A stretch of 8,514 nt of DNA from assembly GCA_022615805.1 (NCBI GenBank), contig JAKEGO010000082.1, positions 1 through 8,514 of the forward strand, given 5' to 3'. Positions within the stretch are counted from its first letter, which is position 1; each line of letters begins with the position of its first letter. The translations under genes were made by a program, and so were the position numbers. This document shows positions 1 through 6,035 of the stretch, piece after piece. Source of the stretch: Thermoplasmata archaeon. Its GTDB lineage: Archaea > Thermoplasmatota > JAKEGO01. The notes under the pieces are model-generated. The model did no database searches and was not told the origin of the DNA. It saw nothing but the letters and a program-made list of their open reading frames with translations.

Positions 1-867
1 CCGCAGATGGTGCCAGACGTCCGCGCCACACCCGCGGCAGAGGCGAAGGCGACGCCCGCGCCGTCGCAAACCCCTGGCGCCCGGCCGAGCACCCATCGGA
101 GCAAGGTCCTCGTCATCGACGACTCGGAGGAAACGCGGAAGGCACTCGACGAGATACTCAGGAGCGAGGGTTACGACGTGATCTTCGCGGTCGACGGCGA
201 GGCGGGGATACGGAAGGCCCGGCAGCTCAACCCGTCGGCCATAATCCTCGACATCCTCCTGCCGGACATCAACGGCTGGGACGTCCTCAAGAGGCTCAGG
301 GAGACGGCGGAGACCGCGGAGACGCCGGTCATAATCGTCTCGATCCTGGACAACGCCTCGAAGGGCGTCGCCATGGGCGCGGTGGACTTCTTCGTGAAGC
401 CGGTCGACCGGGACCTGCTCCTGAAGAGCCTGCGAAAGGCCGCGCGGAAGCCCGTGGACGAGGAGGGGCCGATGCGCATCCTAGTGGTCGACGACCAGCC
501 CCAGGCCGTCAAGCTGGTATCGACGGTGCTCGAGTCGAGCGGTTACGAGGCCCTCAAGGCGTACGGAGGGGTCCAGGGCCTCGACCTCGCGAGGACCGAG
601 CGCCCTTCGCTGATCATCCTCGACCTGATCATGCCCGACATGGGGGGAATGGAGGTGCTCGCCGAGCTGAAGAAGGACCCGGGGACGAGGGATATCCCCG
701 TGATGGTACTCACCGCGAAGCACCTCTCGAAGAAGGACATGGACGAGATGAGGGAGAGCGTCCTCACGGTCACGAGGAAGGAGGACTTCTCGAGGGACAG
801 GCTCCTGACGCTGCTCAGGGACCTGGAGTCGGTTACGCGGATGTCCGCCGGAAAGGAGGTAGCCTGA
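1..867 (+). CDS. Tandem receiver (REC-REC) protein, probably the C-terminal end of a hybrid histidine kinase; 5' partial
   Basis: Seen: two complete response-regulator receiver domains. Numbering from the Met at base 7, REC1 spans about residues 33-147, with acidic pair D38/D39, phospho-acceptor D82 (in ILDILLPDINGW), S112 and K131 (VKPVD). REC2 spans about 157-275, with D162/D163, phospho-acceptor D206 (ILDLIMPDMGGM), T236 and K258. Residues 1-32 are an Ala/Pro/Thr-rich linker, and the reading frame stays open to base 1, so the Met at 7 may be internal. Known: REC pairs with this wording (VSILDxxxxGxAxGAVDxxxKPVDRD, then VxTAKxLxxxD) are typical of the tails of large hybrid sensor kinases, which receive phosphate from the kinase core. 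Inference: the sensor, HisKA and HATPase parts lie left of the window. A stand-alone double-REC adaptor is the alternative. The stop shares its A with the next gene's ATG, so the two are co-expressed. Confidence 0.85.
   Translation, partial: PQMVPDVRATPAAEAKATPAPSQTPGARPSTHRSKVLVIDDSEETRKALDEILRSEGYDVIFAVDGEAGIRKARQLNPSAIILDILLPDINGWDVLKRLRETAETAETPVIIVSILDNASKGVAMGAVDFFVKPVDRDLLLKSLRKAARKPVDEEGPMRILVVDDQPQAVKLVSTVLESSGYEALKAYGGVQGLDLARTERPSLIILDLIMPDMGGMEVLAELKKDPGTRDIPVMVLTAKHLSKKDMDEMRESVLTVTRKEDFSRDRLLTLLRDLESVTRMSAGKEVA
855..860 (+). promoter_or_regulatory. Strong Shine-Dalgarno for the REC-output gene
   Basis: GGAGGT lies inside the last codons of the upstream gene, 6 bases before the ATG at 867. 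It closely matches the archaeal anti-SD and fixes the start of the downstream gene. The TGATG stop/start overlap points to translational coupling of the two signalling proteins. Confidence 0.8.
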
Positions 868-1679
868 TGTCAAGGAAGCCGAGCGTCCTCGTGGTCGACG
901 ACCACGTGGAGAACGTGAGACTGTTGCACGCCCACCTGACGTCCGAGGGATACGACGTCATCACCGCCTACGACGGCGCGGAGGGCCTGCAGAAGGTGTA
1001 CGACGAGTGGCCCGACGTGGTCCTCCTCGACGTTATGATGCCCAAGATCGACGGTTTCGAGGTTTGCCGCCGCCTGCGAGGGAGCAAGGAGACCGCCCTC
1101 ATCCCGATCATCATGATCACCGCCCTGTCGGACTTCGAGTCGTACCTCAAGGGGCTCGAGGCCGGCGCCGACGACTTCCTCGTCAAGCCCGTGAACTACC
1201 TCGAACTGAAGGCGAGGACCAAGTGCCTCCTCAAGATGAAGAACCTCATCGACGAGAACCTCGCCCAGGAGAGGATACGGAAGATCCTCATCAACCTCAC
1301 GCCCCTGCTCCTCAAGAACGTCTCGGGCGAGGTCCGCACCCTCTTCATCTCCGAGATGTGCAACAACATCGCCAACCTCTACGGCGCGAAGGGCACCGTC
1401 GGCCGGGACCTCACGAAGCTGCTCGAGTTCACCAACAGCATCCTCTCGGAGATCGGCGGCGACCCCATCGTCCTCGACGTCGAGGACGGCAAGGGGACCG
1501 TCATGATCGAGAAGTGCCCCTGGGAGGAATCGGAGGCGAAGAACCCCCTCCTGTGCATGATCTGCCGCGGCATCTACTCGCGCATCCTGTCCGACGAGCT
1601 CGGCAACGTCATCGTGAACATCGAGACGAGCATCCTCGACGGCGACGACAGGTGCCTGTTCAACATACAGTCGTACTGA
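867..1679 (+). CDS. Response regulator: REC domain plus cysteine-containing C-terminal output domain
   Basis: Seen: residues 5-120 form a complete receiver domain with D11/D12, phospho-acceptor D55 (LLDVMMPKIDGFE), T85 and K107 (LVKPVN). Residues 120-145 are a charged helical linker. Residues 145-270 form a second domain with C217 (in a CPW motif), C230 and C233 (CMIC), C263 (GDDRC) and a further C165. There is no helix-turn-helix, GGDEF, HisKA or HATPase motif. Known: a CPW...CxxC...GDxxC pattern near the C-terminus occurs in archaeal signalling output domains related to V4R; I think of MetOD1 (methanogen output domain 1), but this is recalled, not searched. Inference: phosphorylation of D55 by the upstream kinase controls a sensory or protein-binding output rather than direct DNA binding. 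The start is set by GGAGGT at 855-860. It is the partner of the upstream receiver gene, with a 1-base overlap. The protein is 270 aa and cytoplasmic, with no membrane segment. Confidence 0.88.
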   Translation: MSRKPSVLVVDDHVENVRLLHAHLTSEGYDVITAYDGAEGLQKVYDEWPDVVLLDVMMPKIDGFEVCRRLRGSKETALIPIIMITALSDFESYLKGLEAGADDFLVKPVNYLELKARTKCLLKMKNLIDENLAQERIRKILINLTPLLLKNVSGEVRTLFISEMCNNIANLYGAKGTVGRDLTKLLEFTNSILSEIGGDPIVLDVEDGKGTVMIEKCPWEESEAKNPLLCMICRGIYSRILSDELGNVIVNIETSILDGDDRCLFNIQSY

Positions 1680-1733
1680 CCGGAGGACACCGTCGTCGGT
1701 CCCCCGAAGACGGACAGCTACGTCGGGGCCAAC

Positions 1734-1889
1734 ATGGTCTTCACTGCAGGTCGCCACCGGATCGTCGGTAAGGTCTGCGCACTGATGGACGGACAGTACG
1801 GGCAGGTCGTCAGGGCCATCGAGGAGCTGATACGGAAATGCCGACAGGGTGTCATAGCCCTTCATGCCCCTCCCGCAAAATATAAGTAG
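1734..1889 (+). other. Possible small ORF (51 codons) in the gap downstream of the response regulator
   Basis: An ATG at 1734 opens 51 codons ending in TAG at 1887. The same frame has no stop all the way back to the response regulator's TGA at 1677-1679. The first two-thirds have mostly G/C third positions, like neighbouring genes, and encode a plausible amphipathic stretch (CALMDGQYGQVVRAIEELIRKC). Against it: no Shine-Dalgarno sits just before the ATG, the only GGAGG (1682-1686) is about 47 bases upstream with no start near it, I recognise no family, and the 3' end runs through the TATA box of the next gene. Long open frames are common by chance in G+C-rich DNA. It could be a real small protein, a decayed coding remnant or chance. 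Apart from this frame I see nothing else between 1680 and 1876. Confidence 0.2.
1877..1886 (+). promoter_or_regulatory. Archaeal TATA box/BRE for the pilin-like gene
   Basis: AAAATATAAG is an isolated A/T-rich patch in very G+C-rich surroundings. It fits an archaeal promoter: A-rich BRE followed by TATAAG. Transcription would be expected to start about 25 bases downstream, near 1906-1911, leaving a leader of about 25 nt that contains the GGAGG ribosome-binding site. An imperfect inverted repeat (CGAG-N8-CTCG, 1893-1908) containing the palindrome GAACGTTC (1898-1905) lies between the TATA box and the expected start, where a repressor could bind. That operator role is inference only. Confidence 0.6.
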
Positions 1890-1921
1890 CCTCGAGCGAA
1901 CGTTCTCGTGAGAGAAAAAAG

Positions 1922-1926
1922 GGAGG
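1922..1926 (+). promoter_or_regulatory. Shine-Dalgarno for the pilin-like gene
   Basis: GGAGG lies 7 bases before the ATG at 1934 and 4 bases before an in-frame GTG at 1931. The normal spacing and the better start codon favour ATG 1934. The two choices differ by one residue. Confidence 0.7.
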
Positions 1927-1933
1927 AACTGTG

Positions 1934-2542
1934 ATGAGGGGACGGTTCTCGAGGGACTCCGAGGCGGTCTCGAGCACTATCGGGACGATCATCAACGTGG
2001 TCATCGTCCTGATGCTCGCATCCGTCGTGGTCGTGTGGGCAATGAGCTTCACCGGGACGCTGCCGGAGAACCCGGTGGGGGGGTGGTGGTCCGACGCGTG
2101 GGACGAGGACGACGGAACGCCAAAATACGAGTTCACCCACGATTTCGTCGATGACAACATCGTGATCACCATCTGGCACGGTGATGGAAGGGGATGGCCT
2201 TTACTCAGGAACGTCACGGACTATCGCCTGTACAACGAGACGGGGAGCATCTTCCGCTCGGGACATCTCGAGGACGTTAGGGTCATCGGACCCGGGCCGG
2301 TGCCGCCGGAATCCCTCAGGAGCCCCGAGGACGGCTCCATGGTATCGCACATACAGTGGTTGGACGCGAACGATGATTGGAGGCTGACAGGGAACGACAG
2401 GATATGGCTCCTTGGAGCCGACAACCGGACCTGGCATGGCCAGATGGTCGAACCCGGCTACGCCGATGCCGGATGGCGGATCGATCTCCTGCATAGACCG
2501 ACCGGGAAAGTGATCATATCGGTCGTCATCGAGGACCATTGA
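1934..2542 (+). CDS. Archaeal type IV pilin-like exported protein (N-terminal membrane anchor, unknown ectodomain)
   Basis: Seen: 202 aa. A short basic N-terminus (MRGRFSRDSE) is followed by AVSSTIGTII and a single hydrophobic helix at residues 13-38. Residues 40-202 form a hydrophilic, Trp- and Asp-rich region with little Cys. Known: archaeal pilins and related exported proteins begin with a charged segment, an AVSPxIGTIL-like junction and one long hydrophobic helix, which is processed by a prepilin peptidase and packs into a filament core. Inference: the ectodomain lies outside the cell. I cannot place a clear peptidase site, so a simple membrane-anchored surface protein is also possible. 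Residues 144-155 (DANDDWRLTGND) read like a calcium-binding EF-hand/dockerin loop. The gene has its own TATA box and is probably transcribed separately from the phosphorelay genes to its left. No pilus assembly ATPase or platform gene is in the window. It converges on polC with a 13-base gap and no obvious T-rich terminator. Confidence 0.75.
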   Translation: MRGRFSRDSEAVSSTIGTIINVVIVLMLASVVVVWAMSFTGTLPENPVGGWWSDAWDEDDGTPKYEFTHDFVDDNIVITIWHGDGRGWPLLRNVTDYRLYNETGSIFRSGHLEDVRVIGPGPVPPESLRSPEDGSMVSHIQWLDANDDWRLTGNDRIWLLGADNRTWHGQMVEPGYADAGWRIDLLHRPTGKVIISVVIEDH

Positions 2543-2555
2543 GCCCATCCGATGT

Positions 2556-5500
2556 TCATAGGAAGTCCTCCAAACAGGCACTCGGAGCCTTCTTGCGCCC
2601 TCGCCTCCTCCCGTTCCCGCCGCCCGTTCCGGCGCCGGCACCCGCACCTGCGCCGCCCTTGCCGCCGTTCGCCCCCTCGCCGCCATCGAACATCGACCTG
2701 ATCGACATGTCGAGCATGTCGAGGCGCTGCTTGACGTACGGTGAGAGGTTGTACTTGTCCGCGATGCCCCTCGCCAGTTCGACGTACTTCGTGACGTTCC
2801 CCTCGTGGACGGTGAGGAGAAGGCTCTCCTGCCCGCACTTGGAGCATTTGCCGGACAGTGGGACCCTGCGGTACTTGGCCCCGCACTTCACGCAGCGGAA
2901 GCTCTGCTGGCAGAAGGTCCTCATGTTCCCCATGATGTCGGGGAGGAGGTGGCCCTCGATGAGGCGGCGGGCGACGTCCGCCTCGTCGACCGAGCGGACC
3001 CTCTCCGCCAGGGCCATCTGCGACTCGAGCTTCGACTGCATGTTCCCGAGGAGCGCGTAGGAGGACGCCGTCGGCCCCCTGTTGAAGTCCTCGGTGTCGT
3101 GGGTGAAGCCGACGGGCTGGAAGAGGTTGCCGGAGGCGACGTGGTCGGCGACGAGGGCCATCACGCCGGCGACCTCTTTCGGGTCCGCCGCCCTGTCTGC
3201 GGCCTCGTAGAAGGACGCCGGGTAGTGCCAGCTGGCGTCGACGTTGAGGGCCTCCTTGTCCACCTCGTCCGGCGTAACGCGGATCGGCATGACGAGCGGG
3301 GCGTCCATCTGCCCTCCGCGGGAGGAGGGGAGGTACCGGCGCGAGAAGTTGAGCAGTCCGTCGAGCAGGAGGAAGAAGGTGTCGGCGTCGCCGTCGCAGT
3401 TGCGCCTCTTGGCGGCGTGGTAGAACGGGTGGGCGAAACCGCACTGGGTCGGCGTGAACCCGATGATGCGGCCGAGGACCCCTCCCGAGGTGTGCGGCGC
3501 CAATCCGACGATGAGGTGTCCGACGAGGTCCTCCGGCCTCTCCGCGCGGTAGAAGGGCTCCTCCCCGTAGAAGCGCTCGAGTAGGTCGTCGACGAAACCC
3601 GCCACCTTGACCATGTACTCGCCGCCGTCGCGCGGCGGTATGAAGTCCTGAACCCGCAGCTCGAGCAACTGGTCGTCCCTCTCGAGGGGGTCGCCGCGGG
3701 CGTCGGTCGTGTAGCCGAGCTCCCGCAGCCGTTCGACGGTCGTGCCCACCTCCCTCGGCCTGAAGTGCGTCAGGGGGGCGTCCATGTACTCGTACCGGAC
3801 GGTGCCGTCCTTGTTGACGAAGACGCCGTGGTGCGCCCGGAGGACCCCCTTGACCAGCGGCTCGGGGACCTTCTCTGCCGAGATGAGCCCCTTGACGCCC
3901 TTCATCGGCGGGAGGGAGAGCAGGTCGAGGGTGTGCCTGACCTCGGCCACGGCCTTCGCGACGTCGAGGTCCCTCTTCCGGGGCGGGACGTGCGACGTCG
4001 GCGCGCCGCAGCACACGCTCCTGAAGCAGACCGAATTGCACCTCTGGCACTGGCGGGCTCCGATCTCGACCGTGATCCTCCCCTCCTCCGCAGCCTTCGA
4101 CAGGAGGCGCTGCTGGCCGCCGTGCGTACCGAGGGGGAAGAGACCGTGGACCGGTGGCTTCATCTGCCGCGGGGCCGCCTTCTCTGGCCGGCCCATCCTG
4201 CCGCCGACGCGGGTCGGCGCCTTCGTCGGGACCCTGACGCCGCAGGCCCTGGAGAGGAACGCGCAGGGCTCCTCGCCATCGAGGGGGGCGGGGAGGTCTC
4301 TCCCGAAGAGGAACCTCAGGACATCGGCGTGCCTCTCGACCATGAGGACCCCGGCGCCCGGCCTGAACGGGCAGCCCATCTCGACGAGGATGTCGCGCAG
4401 CTCCGGACCGTCGGCGAGACCGAGCGGCCCGGCGCTCTCCGGAGCGGCCCTGACGGCGCGGGAGAGGGTGAGGACGTCCTCCACCGTAACGTCGTGCCAG
4501 AAGAGGTTGTGGTCCGGGTGCAGCGGGAGCGCGTGCTCCCTCGAGAGCGCCATCGCCTCCGCGAACGTCGCCGCTCGCGCCGCGGCGATCGCTTCCGCGA
4601 AGGGGATGCTGGCGGCTTCCGCCATACGGGCGGCCCAACGCTCGACTGGGTAGCCGCCGGGGACGAGGCGCTGGTTGTTCTCCATGAACTCGCCGAAGGG
4701 GACGAGGATCTCGCCGAGGTCGATCACGCGGGAGATCCGCCCCACGATGTCGACGGCCTCCTCGAAGGTGTCGACCCTGCGGAGCTCGCCGTCGTCGAGG
4801 AGGACGAGCGGACCCTCGATGGCCGTGCAGGACGTGACCGTCCCCGCCTTACCTGGGCGTTCGGTCTTCAGCTGGGTCCCGAGGGCGAGGAAGCCGTCGA
4901 GGACGGCCATGGTCGCCGGATTGAGCGCCACCGCGGCCAGGCCGGTCGTCCTCGCCCTGCCGTACCTCAGGCGGAAACCTCCGGGGCGGGATGGGTGCGC
5001 GAAGACCGGGCGGCCGACGATGAGGTCCTTCATGTACTTCTCGGACGGGTCCGCGGACGGGGCGAAGGCGCCGTTCGCCGGGCCGCCGCCCTCGCCGTCC
5101 TCCCCCCCACCCTCCCCCGTTCCGTCGCCCTCAGCGCCGTTCCCGTCGCCGTGGGCCTCGCCCTCGGCATCTTCCGCAACGTCAACGCGTCCGCGGGCCT
5201 CCCCGTTCGCGGCCGACGCCGCGGCACCGGTGCCCCGCAGGTTGTCGAGGAATCCCCACCCCTCGATCTCGAGGGCGCTGACGTGCTTCTGGATCTTCGA
5301 CGCCTTGAGCGCGATGCCCTCCGAGATGACGAGGCACATCCCGCCGCGGACCCTGTTGGTGTCGATCCGCGGGAGGTCCCGCTGCCCGGATATCTCGACC
5401 TTCTCCGTGGGCTCGCCGTCGATGCACACGGGGCAATTGCGGGAGATGAGGTCGATCTCGCGATCGCTCGGAAGGTACTGGAGGCTGACCGTCCTCTTGT

Positions 5501-6035
5501 ACAGCGGTATCTCCTCCTTGAAGCGCTGGACCTCGGCCTCGGTCGCCCTGTACGCCCCGATCCCCAGCTCGCGCCTGACGAGGTCGCCGATGAGGACGCT
5601 GAGCGCCTGTCCCGTCCCACCCGCGGACCGGATTGGGCCCGAGAACTTGATGCCGAGGTAGGACGTCCCGTCGCCGTTCCGGCCGATGTAAACGCTCGCG
5701 ATGCCCTCCAGGGGGGCGACGAGGATGCCCTCCGTGAGGACCGCGAGGCCCGTTCTGATCGCCTGGTCGATGGCCCTCTCGGGGGAACGCCCGGCCTCCC
5801 TCGCTATGTGGATGGCCGTGTCGATCGCCGTTCGCTCCCTGTTCCCGGTATCGAGATCTCGGATCACCTGGGCGACACCCGGGGGTCCGACGAGCTGCTC
5901 GACGCGGTCGGGAAGGTCCTTGGCGATGGGGATCTCGACGTGGTCGTCGACGTCGAACCCCCGCGCCCTGCATCGCCCCGCGATGTCATAGGTCCTCTGG
6001 ACCTCCCCCTCGATGTCCGCGAAGTACTCCTCCAT
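2556..6035 (-). CDS. polC: DNA polymerase D large (catalytic) subunit DP2
   Basis: Known: DP2 is the polymerising subunit of the heterodimeric archaeal replicative PolD; the proofreading partner DP1 is not in this window. Seen: 1159 aa with family motifs throughout, including EEYFxxIE at the N-terminus, KFSGPIRSAGGT (130-141), CPVCIDGEPTE (201-211), RPGGFRLRYGR (350-360), RMGRPEKA (613-620) and the active-site segment KRRNCDGDAD (876-885). D881 and D883 correspond to the two catalytic aspartates. Further Cys clusters are at 663-676 and at 1048/1051/1064/1067 (zinc ribbon). No intein interrupts it, unlike in Pyrococcus. Oddities are an acidic Gly/Glu/Asp-rich insertion at about 271-330, a Gly/Ala linker at about 1117-1149, and a C-terminal PIP-like tail, SACLEDFL. 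The ATG at 6035 has AGGTG 5 bases upstream and lies inside the end of tiaS (50-base overlap), so it is the distal gene of the rqcH-tiaS-polC operon. Confidence 0.97.
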   Translation of the reverse strand: MEEYFADIEGEVQRTYDIAGRCRARGFDVDDHVEIPIAKDLPDRVEQLVGPPGVAQVIRDLDTGNRERTAIDTAIHIAREAGRSPERAIDQAIRTGLAVLTEGILVAPLEGIASVYIGRNGDGTSYLGIKFSGPIRSAGGTGQALSVLIGDLVRRELGIGAYRATEAEVQRFKEEIPLYKRTVSLQYLPSDREIDLISRNCPVCIDGEPTEKVEISGQRDLPRIDTNRVRGGMCLVISEGIALKASKIQKHVSALEIEGWGFLDNLRGTGAAASAANGEARGRVDVAEDAEGEAHGDGNGAEGDGTGEGGGEDGEGGGPANGAFAPSADPSEKYMKDLIVGRPVFAHPSRPGGFRLRYGRARTTGLAAVALNPATMAVLDGFLALGTQLKTERPGKAGTVTSCTAIEGPLVLLDDGELRRVDTFEEAVDIVGRISRVIDLGEILVPFGEFMENNQRLVPGGYPVERWAARMAEAASIPFAEAIAAARAATFAEAMALSREHALPLHPDHNLFWHDVTVEDVLTLSRAVRAAPESAGPLGLADGPELRDILVEMGCPFRPGAGVLMVERHADVLRFLFGRDLPAPLDGEEPCAFLSRACGVRVPTKAPTRVGGRMGRPEKAAPRQMKPPVHGLFPLGTHGGQQRLLSKAAEEGRITVEIGARQCQRCNSVCFRSVCCGAPTSHVPPRKRDLDVAKAVAEVRHTLDLLSLPPMKGVKGLISAEKVPEPLVKGVLRAHHGVFVNKDGTVRYEYMDAPLTHFRPREVGTTVERLRELGYTTDARGDPLERDDQLLELRVQDFIPPRDGGEYMVKVAGFVDDLLERFYGEEPFYRAERPEDLVGHLIVGLAPHTSGGVLGRIIGFTPTQCGFAHPFYHAAKRRNCDGDADTFFLLLDGLLNFSRRYLPSSRGGQMDAPLVMPIRVTPDEVDKEALNVDASWHYPASFYEAADRAADPKEVAGVMALVADHVASGNLFQPVGFTHDTEDFNRGPTASSYALLGNMQSKLESQMALAERVRSVDEADVARRLIEGHLLPDIMGNMRTFCQQSFRCVKCGAKYRRVPLSGKCSKCGQESLLLTVHEGNVTKYVELARGIADKYNLSPYVKQRLDMLDMSIRSMFDGGEGANGGKGGAGAGAGAGTGGGNGRRRGRKKAPSACLEDFL
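2589..2687 (-). repeat. Gly/Ala low-complexity linker near the DP2 C-terminus
   Basis: This encodes residues about 1117-1149 of DP2: a Gly/Ala/Asn-rich run including alternating Gly-Ala (GAGAGAGAG) followed by a basic patch (GRRRGRKK). In DNA it is a degenerate GCC/GGC-type repeat (on the plus strand ggcgccggcacccgcacctg) prone to slippage. It is best read as a flexible tether between the zinc ribbon and the terminal PIP-like peptide. Confidence 0.7.
5046..5225 (-). repeat. Acidic Gly/Glu/Asp-rich low-complexity insertion in DP2
   Basis: This encodes residues about 271-330 of DP2, between the conserved N-terminal region ending GWGFLDNL and the conserved block beginning KYMKDLIVGRPVF. Composition is dominated by G, E, D, A and N, with no predicted structure. 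Other DP2 proteins have a short variable linker near here, so this looks like expansion of a naturally variable loop rather than a new domain. The reading frame is kept on both sides. Confidence 0.7.

Noticed and set aside
870..1865. 331-codon minus-strand frame antisense to the response regulator
   Set aside because: It is Asp/Val/Leu/Glu-rich with no domain, and the plus strand holds a clear REC protein with a strong ribosome-binding site.
1903..1916. TTCTC-GTGA-GAGAA hairpin as a terminator for the signalling genes
   Set aside because: It is followed by an A-run, not a T-run, on the plus strand, and it lies downstream of the TATA box. A leader structure or chance is more likely.
3370..3440. 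Possible intein in DP2 at the active-site NCDGD motif
   Set aside because: The conserved blocks on both sides are contiguous and the protein has normal intein-free length.
2458..4638. 726-codon minus-strand frame overlapping polC in another frame
   Set aside because: The translation is Arg/Gly/Pro-rich repetitive sequence, typical of an out-of-frame reading of G+C-rich coding DNA. It also runs into the end of the oppositely oriented pilin-like gene.
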